The notes: generated from the sequence alone by a model not told the origin. Positions 43,844 through 52,281 are shown, counted from the first letter of the stretch. The stretch: DNA of 64,000 nucleotides from CALJUZ01 sp003387805 (GCA_937975235.1 CALJUZ010000131.1:1-64000); one strand, 5' to 3'. Translations and numbers: made by a program.

Positions 43844-45580
43844 CTATCCGGCTCCGGCCTGCGCCACGGGCCGCCGGCGCGGCACGCACAGCTTCCTTCC
43901 GGGCGGCAGCGGTCCCTCCCCGCCGTCCTCCAGCCACGGGTTGACCCGCAAAATTTCGTCCAGGTCCGCGTGGTAGCGGCGGCTCAGCTTCCACAAAGTG
44001 TCCCCCGGCTGGATGACGACGAACGTAAACGTGGGCGGGTCCTCTTCCGGCGGCGGCACGGCCACCGCCTCCACGATGGCTTCCCGCTCCACCGGCCGGG
44101 TCAGCTTGGCCCGCACTTCAACCCGCACGTCCGCCTCCACCGCCTCGCGGCTGAGCAGGTCCAGCTCGACGGAGGCCACTTCGGCGTCGACTTCCGCCTC
44201 CATGCCGGGCTCCGCCCCGGCCAGCGGCACCTCGGCCTCCAGCGGCACCGCCCGGCGCCACGCGGCGAAGTGCACCGGCTGCCCTTCCGTCCTGGCCACG
44301 TACAGCACGCCCACGTCCACGTACCCTTCGGCAATGATTTTGTCGCCCAGCACGAGGACGTCTTCGACCGCCGCGTGGGCTTCGGCGGCCAGCAGCCGAT
44401 CGACGGGCGGGTGGCCCGGCGGCAGCTCCAGCGTCTGCTGCAGCCGCTCGTCGGCCGTACCCTCCCCGATCCATTCCTCCAAGCCGAAGGTGGCGGTGCG
44501 GTAGTGAATCTCGGTGCCTTCGGGTCCCGCCAGGCCCACCAGCAGCGGCAGCCGCAGCACCGCCGCGGCCTGCACCGTCAGCTCCACGTCGGCGAACAGC
44601 TCCACCTGGCGGCCCCCGCCCACGACGAACGCGTCCACGCCGCTGACGCGGGCAACCGCCGTCAAGCCGGCGCCTGAGCGCCCCCCGGAGACCGCTTCCG
44701 GGCCGCCGCCGGCGGCTCCTTCTTCCAGTTCGAAGCGGTACGTAAAGGGCGTCTCGCCGTGCCACTCCACGGTGACCAAGTCGCCGTTCTCGTCGACGCA
44801 CAGGGCGCGGTAATCCACGGAGCCGGAAACGACGACGCGGCGGGCTTCGCCCGCGGCGCCGGGGTTTTCCCATTCGGCCGACGCCCGGGCCGCGGCCCAA
44901 ACGTCCACGACGCGGGCCAGCGGCACGTCGGCGTCCACCGGCAGCGTGCCCTGCACCGAGAGATGCGTGGCGCCGCCGCCCCGCACGTGCTCCACTGCGG
45001 TTTCCTGTACGTCCGCCTCCGCGTCCTGCGGCAGCGCCTCGCCCCGCACGAACACTTCCGCCTGCTGGTACTCCTTCACCCGGCCCCTGACCGACACGAT
45101 GACTTCCACGTCCACCCCGCGGCCGTCGTGGTGCAGCTGCACGTCCATGTCTTCGGGAAAGGCCGCGACCTCCACCGCCGCGCCGGGATGCGCGCCGGGA
45201 ACGTCCAGCACCGCTTCAAACACGCCGCCCCGCCGCCAGCGGTGCCGGTACAGCACTTCCCGGTACTCCACCGGATCAAAAGCGGCCGACACGTCGTCGT
45301 CCAGGCCGTAGCCCGGCTCGGCTTCGATGTCGCGGGCCTCGGCCCGCTCCTCCCGCTCGTGGGCGTAGATGATGACAAAGTCCACCGCGCCCTGCACCAC
45401 CACCTCGTCGTCGCCGGCCTCCCAGCCGGTGACGACGGGCCGGGCCGCGACGCGCACCACGCGCGCGATGTCAGGCAGCGCGGCGGGCAGCTCCAGCGTC
45501 GCCTCGGCCACCGCCTGCCGGCTGGCCGTCCCGATGAGCCGTGCCATCCGCACCGCCTGCCGCTGCAAAGTGACGTCCAC
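43844..45580 (-). CDS. SPOCS (DUF3794) and LysM protein, SipL-like
   Basis: Probable spore-coat morphogenesis protein. The 578 residues contain SPOCS-type beta domains (for example near 50-100, 155-260 and 360-470 with TLELPAALPDIARVVRV, VSGSVDYRALCVDENGD and VDVGVLYVARTEGQ), ending with a LysM domain (VIQPGDTLWKLSRRYHADLD, LRVNPWL) that could bind peptidoglycan. This architecture matches C. difficile SipL, which binds SpoIVA. GTG at 45580 with AAAGGGGGAGC upstream; the frame is open farther up but without a better start. First of three cell-surface genes between dacF and veg. Confidence 0.85.
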   Translation of the reverse strand: MDVTLQRQAVRMARLIGTASRQAVAEATLELPAALPDIARVVRVAARPVVTGWEAGDDEVVVQGAVDFVIIYAHEREERAEARDIEAEPGYGLDDDVSAAFDPVEYREVLYRHRWRRGGVFEAVLDVPGAHPGAAVEVAAFPEDMDVQLHHDGRGVDVEVIVSVRGRVKEYQQAEVFVRGEALPQDAEADVQETAVEHVRGGGATHLSVQGTLPVDADVPLARVVDVWAAARASAEWENPGAAGEARRVVVSGSVDYRALCVDENGDLVTVEWHGETPFTYRFELEEGAAGGGPEAVSGGRSGAGLTAVARVSGVDAFVVGGGRQVELFADVELTVQAAAVLRLPLLVGLAGPEGTEIHYRTATFGLEEWIGEGTADERLQQTLELPPGHPPVDRLLAAEAHAAVEDVLVLGDKIIAEGYVDVGVLYVARTEGQPVHFAAWRRAVPLEAEVPLAGAEPGMEAEVDAEVASVELDLLSREAVEADVRVEVRAKLTRPVEREAIVEAVAVPPPEEDPPTFTFVVIQPGDTLWKLSRRYHADLDEILRVNPWLEDGGEGPLPPGRKLCVPRRRPVAQAGAG

Positions 45581-45765
45581 GCCTGCTCCCCCTTTCGCCC
45601 CGTTGGCCGCTGCCTTGGCCGGCATGTCCGCCGGACCGCCGGGCCGGCCCCGTCTCACCCCGCGGACCGCCCCCGGGCCGTTCTCTCGGCTTAACGGTAT
45701 TCGGCCGGACGAGGAAACATGCTCCCGTGCCGCGGCGCACCCGGCCGGCCGGCGCCGGACAGCCG

Positions 45766-47007
45766 TCACCCTGACGCCGTGCCTCGGGCGGCGGAGCCCT
45801 CCCGCAGGACGCGCCACAGACGCTGGTCTTCCGCGCCCACGCCGGCCAAATAGGCGCCCGCCAGCCGGTACCGGCGAATGATGCTGATCCGGGCGGCCAA
45901 GGACGCGGCGGTTTCCAGCCACACCACCGCGTCGCCCTGGTCCAGACGGGCCGAAAACACCGGCCGCCCGGCGGCCTCGTCCCCTTCGGGCCGGACCCGG
46001 GCGCGGTACGCCGCCGCCATGGCCTGCGCATAGGGCAAAAAGCGGGCCGAATCCCCGGACAAAGCCACCGCTGCGACGCCGACGGCCAGCAGGCACCGCC
46101 ACGGCGGCAGCCGCCGGACGGCGGCCCGCACCCACGGGCCCAGCTCCCGGGGCGCCGGCGGGCGCAGGCGGCCGCCGGCCCGGATGAAAGCGGGAGGCGT
46201 CAGCACGATGCGATGCGCGAGGCGGCCCACGGCGGCGTAGTCCAGATCGTTGGTCAGGCGGGACCAGGGGCGGTCCAGATCCCGCAGCGGCAGCGACACC
46301 GCCAGCCTCCGTCCGGCGGCCGCGGCCAGGCGGGCCCCGCGCCGGACGGCCCGCAAGAACTGCGCACCGTCGCCCCACCTCGGCGTCCCCAAATCCAGGT
46401 GAAGCACGTCCGCGTCGGCAGCGGCCGCCGCCTCCAGCCGCTGCTCCAGGAGCCGCCGGCCCGCCCGCGTGTGCAGCAGCGCCTGCAGGGACGCGGGGCC
46501 TTCCCGCTGGCAATGCCCGGGGACGCCCGCCCGCCGGTTGTGCAGCACAATCCACCTGGCCGTGTCCGGCGCGCCGGACGGTGCCGGGGCCTGGTCGTCC
46601 CCGACGGGCCACGGCCGCGCGACGGCGGCCAGCACCTTCCTTTGCCGCTCCACAGCGCGAGCCGCCGCCCGGCCCGCGTCCGCAGCGGGTTCCGCCACCA
46701 GTTCGAGGCCGCGGTGAAGGTCCAAATCTTGATCGAAGAGCGCGTCCACGGTGCGCCGCCCGGCCACGCCGTCGGGGCCGAGGCCGCAGGCGCGCTGAAA
46801 ATCGCGCACGGCCCCCATGGTCAGGCAGCCGTACACACCGTCCACCGGACCCGGATCGAAACCAAGTGACCGCAGCCGTTCCTGCAGCCTCCGCACGGCT
46901 TCGCCTTTGCTTCCCGGCCGCAGCACGGATCCGCGGCGCCATTCCCGGATGGCTCGCCCACGCAACGGCCCCACCCCGCCGCGCCCTTCGCGCCGTGTCC
47001 CCGTCAA
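45766..47007 (-). CDS. PG-binding + GH18-like protein, YaaH-type, probably inactive
   Basis: Looks like a spore cortex-lytic YaaH/SleL protein that has lost catalysis. Residues 31-92 form a peptidoglycan-binding domain (LRPGSKGEAVRRLQERLRSL, CGLGPDGVAGRRTV). The rest follows the GH18 barrel of YaaH: WIVLHNRR, then the catalytic strand, LAVSLPLRDLD, DYAAVGRLAHRIVLTPP, RLPPWRCLLAVGV, AVVWLETAASLAARISIIRR and YRLAGAYLAGVGAEDQRLWR. The catalytic motif DxxxxDxE reads DVLHLDLG (200-207): the proton-donor Glu is Gly207. The start at TTG 47007 is uncertain. It follows the protease gene in the same direction. Confidence 0.7.
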   Translation of the reverse strand: MTGTRREGRGGVGPLRGRAIREWRRGSVLRPGSKGEAVRRLQERLRSLGFDPGPVDGVYGCLTMGAVRDFQRACGLGPDGVAGRRTVDALFDQDLDLHRGLELVAEPAADAGRAAARAVERQRKVLAAVARPWPVGDDQAPAPSGAPDTARWIVLHNRRAGVPGHCQREGPASLQALLHTRAGRRLLEQRLEAAAAADADVLHLDLGTPRWGDGAQFLRAVRRGARLAAAAGRRLAVSLPLRDLDRPWSRLTNDLDYAAVGRLAHRIVLTPPAFIRAGGRLRPPAPRELGPWVRAAVRRLPPWRCLLAVGVAAVALSGDSARFLPYAQAMAAAYRARVRPEGDEAAGRPVFSARLDQGDAVVWLETAASLAARISIIRRYRLAGAYLAGVGAEDQRLWRVLREGSAARGTASG

Positions 47008-47098
47008 CGGATTCGTATGCGGAACGACCCGGCAAAACGCCCGGGCGGCGCGGATTCGTCAGCGGGACGCTGCGGCGAAACAGCCGCTCCGTACCGCG

Positions 47099-48157
47099 TC
47101 AAAAGCGAACGCCCAGTGCCTCGCACACCGCCTGAATGCGGTTGCACAGGCTGGCCCGGGCGGAGCCGGCGAACAGCAGGCCCACCGCCCGCCGCCGCTC
47201 GTCCACAACCAGCGAGCCGCTGTCGCCCGGCTCCGCCAGCGGCGACGTGACGACCTGGTCGGCAAAGCGGGCGATGACGCCGCCGCCCAGACCGACGTTC
47301 ATCGTCGCGCCCAAAGCCAGCACGCGGCCCCACGTCACGCCGCTGGTGCGCCCGCTCTTGCCTACGCGCATGCCGACCTCCGCCTCGGCCACGCCCCGGA
47401 CCCGCCCCAGGCCGACGATGCGATCCGTGATCATATCGTCCTGCACCGGCTTGACGAGGGCCGCGTCCACCACGTTGTCCTCCTCGGCCCGGCGAAACAG
47501 CCGCAGCTCGTAGCGGGGCCAGGCCAGCCGCAGGAGGCGGTTGAGGACGGCCTCCGCGGCGCGCGCGGTGCCGCACTGCGGCAGCGTCACCGCCGGGCGC
47601 ATGGGCACGAACCGGGCCAAGTGCCCGATGACGTCGCGCTCGGGCGTGCCGTCGTCGAAAGGGCCGGGCTGCAGCACCGGATCCCCCGGGCGGGCCCGCC
47701 CGTCCCGGCCGTCGGTCTGATTGGCCAGCACGTGGTTGTTGGACAGGATGTAGGGCTCGCCCGTGGCCGCATCTCGTACGACAGCGCCGAACGTGCCCGC
47801 GGTCACGTGCACGTGCCCGATGCTGACGCCCGGCGGCGCGGGCCGCAGCCGCGCCGTGCGGTCCACGCCGGGCTCGCGGCTTTGGCGCTCGCCGGACTCG
47901 TGGCCGACGGCCCCCAGCAGCACCACGTCCCCCACTTCCAGCACGTCCGTTTCGACGCCGGCCAGCCGCGCCGGGACGCAGTCTGTGCTCTTGAGCTCCG
48001 ACGGAGGCAGCTTTTTCCGGACGAACACCACCAGGCCCTCCCGCCCGGTGTCCCGCCCCCGCACCTGCTTGCGTCCCCAGCCGCAGCCGATGACATTGGC
48101 CAGCGGCAGCACCCGCTCTTGGTGCCGCCGCACCCATTGAGCCCGTTCCGAAAGCAT
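47099..48157 (-). CDS. Trypsin-like serine protease
   Basis: A chymotrypsin-fold protease of 352 residues. The catalytic triad is visible as His in YILSNNHVLANQ, Asp in NVVDAALVKP and Ser in AEPGDSGSLVVDE. The N-terminal domain (about 1-110) is not recognised: it starts RRHQERVLPLANVIGCGWG and carries VVFVRKKLPPSEL. No signal peptide is evident, so it may work in the mother cell or forespore. ATG at 48157 follows AAAGGGGGGCG. It occupies the yabG interval of Bacillus, and a role in spore-protein processing is an inference from position. Confidence 0.82.
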   Translation of the reverse strand: MLSERAQWVRRHQERVLPLANVIGCGWGRKQVRGRDTGREGLVVFVRKKLPPSELKSTDCVPARLAGVETDVLEVGDVVLLGAVGHESGERQSREPGVDRTARLRPAPPGVSIGHVHVTAGTFGAVVRDAATGEPYILSNNHVLANQTDGRDGRARPGDPVLQPGPFDDGTPERDVIGHLARFVPMRPAVTLPQCGTARAAEAVLNRLLRLAWPRYELRLFRRAEEDNVVDAALVKPVQDDMITDRIVGLGRVRGVAEAEVGMRVGKSGRTSGVTWGRVLALGATMNVGLGGGVIARFADQVVTSPLAEPGDSGSLVVDERRRAVGLLFAGSARASLCNRIQAVCEALGVRF

Positions 48158-48229
48158 GGGCGCCCCCCTTTGCACACGTCCCCAAAGGTGACGTATGCAG
48201 AGGGCGCCGCGCCGGTGCAGGCCGCCTCA

Positions 48230-48259
48230 TAGACAGACCCTTCGATGTTTCCTTATAAT
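48230..48259 (+). promoter_or_regulatory. Promoter of the HTH-domain gene
   Basis: TAGACA (48230-48235) and TATAAT (48254-48259) with an 18-bp spacer, 43 bp before the start codon of the HTH-domain gene. Confidence 0.7.
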
Positions 48260-48302
48260 GAGGTGAGAGACCGATTAATCCGGAGAATGCGTCTCACAGG
48301 AG

Positions 48303-48929
48303 ATGGAACCGTTGCATGCGGAACGAAGACGCCGCTGGCTGACTTTGTCCGATGTGGCCGACATGCTGGGCGTGCACGAAGGCACCGTCCGTCGGTGGGC
48401 CGACACGGGCAAGCTCCCGTCGTATCGTACGCCGGGCGGCCATCGCCGTTTTCTGAGCGAGGACGTCATCCAGTTCCTGGCGCAGCGCCGCGGGGCGAGC
48501 GGCCGGGACTTGCAGGTTTTGGAAAGCCGGGTGCTGCGCAAAGCCCATGAGGAAGTGGCCACCCACGTCCACGGGCAGCCGTGGTACGCGTTTTACGACG
48601 AGCGGCGCTCGTCGCGGCGGCGGGAGACGGGCCAGCGGCTTCTGGCCATGCTCTTGCACTACACGTCCCGCAGCGACGACGGCGACGTCTATCTGCAGGA
48701 AGCCAAAGCCTTGATGCGCGAGTACGGCCGGGAAGCCTACACGCTGGGCATGAGCCTGCACGACACGGCCCAGGCGTACCTGTTCTTCCGGCGCTCCCTC
48801 ATCGACGTGGTGGCCCGCGGCGTCCAGGTGGCCGATCCGGACAGCGCCCGGCTGCTCGAGCGGCTGCACAACTTCTGGGACGACTTGCTCCTGGCCATGA
48901 TCGACGGCTACACCGAAGCCTCCGCTTGA
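48303..48929 (+). CDS. MerR/excisionase-type HTH regulator with helical C-terminal domain
   Basis: The 208 residues start with a MerR-like winged helix (LTLSDVADMLGVHEGTVRRW, GKLPSYRTPGGHRRF), the type used by BldC, RacA and small excisionases. The remaining 140 residues are a helical domain with QEAKALMREYGREAYTLGMS and a DTAQAYLFFRRSLID segment, resembling the N-terminal RsbR/histidine-kinase-like four-helix sensory domains. Start ATG at 48303 preceded by AGGAG. It is divergent from the protease gene, so it may regulate the spore cluster, though this is only positional. Confidence 0.75.
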   Translation: MEPLHAERRRRWLTLSDVADMLGVHEGTVRRWADTGKLPSYRTPGGHRRFLSEDVIQFLAQRRGASGRDLQVLESRVLRKAHEEVATHVHGQPWYAFYDERRSSRRRETGQRLLAMLLHYTSRSDDGDVYLQEAKALMREYGREAYTLGMSLHDTAQAYLFFRRSLIDVVARGVQVADPDSARLLERLHNFWDDLLLAMIDGYTEASA

Positions 48930-48989
48930 GCCGGAGCCTGGTCCCGGCACGCCCGGGCGCCCGCCTGCACGAACACGGCGAGAGACACG

Positions 48990-49016
48990 AAAAAAGCCCG
49001 GAGCTTTGCTCCGGGC
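48990..49016 (-). terminator. Terminator of veg
   Basis: On the minus strand a 9-bp stem GCCCGGAGC / GCTCCGGGC with a 3-base loop is followed by TTTTTTCGTG, 77 bp after the veg stop. Confidence 0.9.
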
Positions 49017-49092
49017 CATGCCACGGCTCCGGCGGCGTCCGCCGGGTCCTGTTCGCAGCGTTCACGGAACGGGCATCCGACCCGTCCGCCGA

Positions 49093-49368
49093 TCAGAAAT
49101 TGGCCACCCCAATTTGCTTGTCGTCGACGCTCACTTCCACCGTCGACGTCAAGACGTCGGCGTACGAGTATGACATGCGATTGACGGTGCCGCGCTTGTC
49201 CACCCGGATGACGAACACCCGCGGGTACGTCTTCTCCAAGATGCCCTCTTCCTCGATGTACCGGCGACGACCGCGGTTGGCCCGCAGCCGCACGCGGCGA
49301 CCTACGTAGTTCTCCAGGTCGCGCTTGATCTCTTCCAGGGTCTTGGGGTTCGCAGCCACCTGCATCAC
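49093..49368 (-). CDS. veg: Veg protein
   Basis: Small conserved protein named for its strong vegetative promoter in B. subtilis, where it affects biofilm formation and spore outgrowth. The 91 residues carry the family core: LEEIKRDLENYVGRRVRLRA, RRYIEEEGILEKTYPRVFVI and MSYSYADVLTSTVEV. Placed between ksgA and ispE as in Bacillus, though with a different set of genes around it. Two near-perfect promoters precede it. Confidence 0.94.
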   Translation of the reverse strand: MMQVAANPKTLEEIKRDLENYVGRRVRLRANRGRRRYIEEEGILEKTYPRVFVIRVDKRGTVNRMSYSYADVLTSTVEVSVDDKQIGVANF

Positions 49369-49395
49369 CTCGCTTGCACTCTTGTCACATCAAGC

Positions 49396-49424
49396 ATTTT
49401 AACACGATTACCGGTCTCTGTCAA
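49396..49424 (-). promoter_or_regulatory. Proximal veg promoter P1
   Basis: TTGACA (49419-49424) and TAAAAT (49396-49401), 17-bp spacer, 28 bp before the veg start. Confidence 0.9.
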
Positions 49425-49436
49425 GTAAAAGAATTG

Positions 49437-49466
49437 ATTATAGCAAAGGCCTCGAAACGTTGTCAA
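49437..49466 (-). promoter_or_regulatory. Distal veg promoter P2
   Basis: TTGACA (49461-49466) and TATAAT (49437-49442), 18-bp spacer, 41 bp upstream of P1. Confidence 0.85.
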
Positions 49467-49500
49467 GCGCCGTTTTCGGGGAAATTTCGGCCGGAATGTG

Positions 49501-49523
49501 AAAAAACCCGGCCGCAGGCCGGG
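49501..49523 (-). terminator. Terminator of the YkuK-like gene
   Basis: On the minus strand CCCGGCC-TGC-GGCCGGG followed by TTTTTT, 67 bp after the stop. Confidence 0.88.
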
Positions 49524-49590
49524 CGTGTTGACAGTATTGCCGCATCGCTGGCTTTTTATGCGGAAAACCGGCTGGGCTGGTTTTTCCGCA

Positions 49591-50061
49591 TCACTTCGTG
49601 TACTTGTCCGCCACCGTCATAGCGCCGTACGAGTCGGGCTTGATGCGCGCGTCGAAGCCCGAGCCCACCACCATGCCCACCACTTCCCGGATCAGGTCCC
49701 GGGTCCGGCCGTTTTCGCCCACGTCCAGGTGAATCTCGACGTTCAGGTCCGCATAGCCGTTTTCGGCCAGCTTGTCGGCGATGCGGCCGGCGATCTCCAG
49801 GCTGCGGGCCGTCTCGTAAAAGATGCGCTGGCGGAGAGAGCGCTGGGTGCGTTCTCGCTCCCGCGTGTAATAATAGCGGGCGCCCTTCCCCTCCCGGTGC
49901 ACCACGACGGCGGTGACGAAGCACGTTTCCTCGCCCAGCTGCGAGTCGGTGCCGATGATGACCCGGTGGCGGGCGTCAGGAACCGCCCCGATGTACGCCA
50001 CCATGTCCTCGAACACCTCGTCGAAGGAGAGGCGCCCTCTGGACGGGCTGATGAAGTCCAT
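49591..50061 (-). CDS. YkuK/DUF458 ribonuclease H-like family protein
   Basis: DUF458 proteins have an RNase H-like fold but no proven substrate. The 156 residues contain RVIIGTDSQLGEETCFVTAV, with the acidic residue of the first strand, a positive helix RERERTQRSLRQRIFYETAR, ADLNVEIHLDVGENGRTRDL and the end ARIKPDSYGAMTVADKYTK, which carries a conserved Asp. ATG at 50061 with AAGGTGGAGG upstream. Separate unit between ksgA and veg, with its own promoter and terminator. Confidence 0.85.
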   Translation of the reverse strand: MDFISPSRGRLSFDEVFEDMVAYIGAVPDARHRVIIGTDSQLGEETCFVTAVVVHREGKGARYYYTRERERTQRSLRQRIFYETARSLEIAGRIADKLAENGYADLNVEIHLDVGENGRTRDLIREVVGMVVGSGFDARIKPDSYGAMTVADKYTK

Positions 50062-50084
50062 GAATGCCTCCACCTTTCGGAGAC

Positions 50085-50113
50085 ATTATACCATTCGAAC
50101 AAATGTGCCTCAA
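50085..50113 (-). promoter_or_regulatory. Promoter of the YkuK-like gene
   Basis: TTGAGG (50108-50113) and TATAAT (50085-50090), 17-bp spacer. Confidence 0.75.
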
Positions 50114-50245
50114 CAGCCGGAGGATGCGTCCGGACGCGGACGGGCGAGAAAGCGCGCGCACGAGCGAATTTGGCGGGCGGCGTCATGGGCGGGCGGCCCT
50201 TGGCCGGCCCGCGGCCCGGGCGGCAAAATGGCCCCCGGCCGGGTC

Positions 50246-51241
50246 TTATCCGGACCGCGCGGCCAGCGCGTTGGCCAGCCGCACGAACTCGGCCGGCGAC
50301 AGCGTCTCGCCCCGCCGGGCGCCGTCGATGCCGGCCGCGGCCAGCGCGTCCTCCACGGCCCTGTCCGGCCACGGCGCCCCGGTTTCGCCGGGCCCCTCCC
50401 CGCGGCCCCGGCGCCGCGGCGAAGGGGCCGCCTCCGACGCCGGTCCGCCGGACGCCTTGGCCGCGGCCCGCAGCGCGTTGCGCAGCGTCTTGCGGCGCTG
50501 GCCGAACGCGGCCCGCACCACGGCGAACAGCACCGCCTCGTCCAGCACGTCCCCGGGCAGAGGCCGCAGCTTCAGGCGCACCACGGCCGACTCCACGGCG
50601 GGCTTGGGGAAAAACACGTGGGGCGACACGACGCCCACCGTTTCCACGTCGGCCCGCAGCTGCACCGCCACCGACAAGGCGCCGTAGTCTTTCGTGCCCG
50701 GCCGGGCCGTCAGGCGCTGCGCGACTTCCCGCTGGACCATGACCACCATGCTGTCCAGCGGCGGCCCTTCCTCCAGAAACCGCATGAGCAGCGGCGTGGT
50801 GATGTAGTAGGGCAAATTGGCGATGACTTTGCCCGTGCCGCCCGGTCCCGGGGGATGCTCCGCGAGCAAGGCGTGAAAGTCCACCTCCAGCGCGTCGGCG
50901 TGGACCAGGCGCACGTTGTCCCGCGCCCGCAGCAGCCGCTCCAGCCAGCGCACCAAGCCCGCGTCCACTTCCACGGCGATGACGGTGCGGACCGCGTCGG
51001 CCAGAGCCCACGTCAGCACGCCCAGCCCGGGGCCGATCTCGATGACGGTGTCTTCAGGAGTGAGCCGCGCCGCGTCGATGATGCGCCGCAGCACGTTGCG
51101 GTCCACGAGAAAGTTTTGGCCCAGGCCTTTGCGCGGCGCCAGGCCGCAGCGCTCCAGCACGGCCGCCACGCCCGACGGCGTGGCCAGGCGCTCCGGGTCC
51201 AAAACGTCATGTTCATCGGCAGGGTCAAAGTGTTGTGTCAT
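50246..51241 (-). CDS. ksgA: 16S rRNA dimethyladenosine transferase KsgA (RsmA)
   Basis: Dimethylates two adjacent adenosines in helix 45 of 16S rRNA. Motifs: GLGQNFLVDRNVLRRIIDAA, SAM site VIEIGPGLGVLTWAL, VIAVEVDAGLV, the catalytic VIANLPYYITTPLL and FFPKPAVESAVV. The C-terminal domain holds a low-complexity insert of about 30 residues (ASEAAPSPRRRGRGEGPGET) between two helices. ATG at 51241 with GGGAGATT upstream; 331 residues. It follows the yabE-like gene directly, without rnmV in between. Confidence 0.94.
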   Translation of the reverse strand: MTQHFDPADEHDVLDPERLATPSGVAAVLERCGLAPRKGLGQNFLVDRNVLRRIIDAARLTPEDTVIEIGPGLGVLTWALADAVRTVIAVEVDAGLVRWLERLLRARDNVRLVHADALEVDFHALLAEHPPGPGGTGKVIANLPYYITTPLLMRFLEEGPPLDSMVVMVQREVAQRLTARPGTKDYGALSVAVQLRADVETVGVVSPHVFFPKPAVESAVVRLKLRPLPGDVLDEAVLFAVVRAAFGQRRKTLRNALRAAAKASGGPASEAAPSPRRRGRGEGPGETGAPWPDRAVEDALAAAGIDGARRGETLSPAEFVRLANALAARSG

Positions 51242-51279
51242 AATCTCCCGGACGTTGGCTGGCTTCGCGCCCGTTCCCT

Positions 51280-52281
51280 TCATTCGGACGCCAAAATGTA
51301 CACCTTCACCCGCTGGCGCCCGAAATGCATGGCTTCGCGGTACGTGTCGAAGGCCAGGTCGATAATGTTCCCTTTGATCGCGCCGCCCACGTCGCCCGCG
51401 ACGGCGATGCCGTAGCCGGGAATGTAGACGCGCGTGCCCAGCGGAATGACCGACGGATCCACCGCGATGACGCCGTGCCCCGCCTTGAGCCCGGTGGCCG
51501 TGTAGCCGTCGGCCCACACGCCGGTGCTTTCCGGCCCGGGGTAGTACGCGGTGGCCTCCATGTCCAGCACGTCGGTGTACCGGATGAGCCCGGCGGGCGT
51601 CTGCATTTCCCGCACGACGATGCGGGTGCCGATGCCGATAATCTCCGCCCGGGGCTCCTCCACGGTCTCCCGGTCCACCACCAGCTGGTGCACCAGCCGG
51701 CCGTCCTCGTACGTGGCCAGGACGGTGCGCCGCTCCAGGCCCTCCCGGCCTTCCCGCAAAATGCCGGTGCGGCCCCGCTCCCATGTGGGCTCGGCCCAGC
51801 GCCACGTCTCGTACGGAATGGGCGCCTCGGTCACGTACTCCTCCTGGCGCACCCGCACGACGCGGATGACCGTGTCGTCGGCGACGGGCGCGTCCAGAGG
51901 CGGCGTCACCCGGTCCAGGGGCCCCAGCTCCACGCCCGCGTCGGCCAGCAACTCGCCCACCGTCCGGCCCGGCGCCCGGTGCGACGTCTGGCGTCCGTCC
52001 ACGGCGATGACCACGCCCACGCCCCGCTGGATGGCCACCGTCATGCCCGGCCGCACCGCGGCCTCGGGCGGCGGCGTGATGCGGTCGCCGCCGTTGACCG
52101 GCACGTTGAGCTGCTGCAGCGCGTCGGCCACCGTGCCGCGGAACGTCTCCGCGTGCACCACCTGCTGGCCGTCCACCACGGTCAGGGCCGTGATGACCCA
52201 CGACGGCGACGCCATGACCAGCGCCCCGATGACCGCCAGAAACAGCACCGCCCGCACCCGCTCATCAAAGATCAGCCGCAT
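51280..52281 (-). CDS. yabE: YabE-like G5 and 3D-domain cell-wall protein
   Basis: Secreted or membrane-anchored peptidoglycan-active protein. The 333 residues have a TM near 10-28, two DUF348 modules (about 45-95 and 100-145), a G5 domain (TEAPIPYETWRWAEPTWERG to HQLVVDRETVEEPRAEIIGI) and the C-terminal 3D domain with the three catalytic Asp (LDMEATAYYP, VIAVDPSVIPLG, AGDVGGAIKGNIIDLAFD), as in resuscitation factors and MltA-type lytic enzymes. ATG with GAGGCTGG upstream. Overlaps the small upstream gene by 17 bp. Confidence 0.93.
   Translation of the reverse strand: MRLIFDERVRAVLFLAVIGALVMASPSWVITALTVVDGQQVVHAETFRGTVADALQQLNVPVNGGDRITPPPEAAVRPGMTVAIQRGVGVVIAVDGRQTSHRAPGRTVGELLADAGVELGPLDRVTPPLDAPVADDTVIRVVRVRQEEYVTEAPIPYETWRWAEPTWERGRTGILREGREGLERRTVLATYEDGRLVHQLVVDRETVEEPRAEIIGIGTRIVVREMQTPAGLIRYTDVLDMEATAYYPGPESTGVWADGYTATGLKAGHGVIAVDPSVIPLGTRVYIPGYGIAVAGDVGGAIKGNIIDLAFDTYREAMHFGRQRVKVYILASE

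Noticed and set aside
45693..45722. Sigma-E-type promoter for the SPOCS gene
   Set aside because: ATGTTT and AATACCGT are present on the minus strand, but the spacing is about 12 bp and the match is too weak to list.
43844..47035. 1063-residue fusion of the SPOCS protein
   Set aside because: The upstream part is antisense-shadow-like, Arg/Gly-rich and overlaps the GH18-like gene; a good start exists at 45580.
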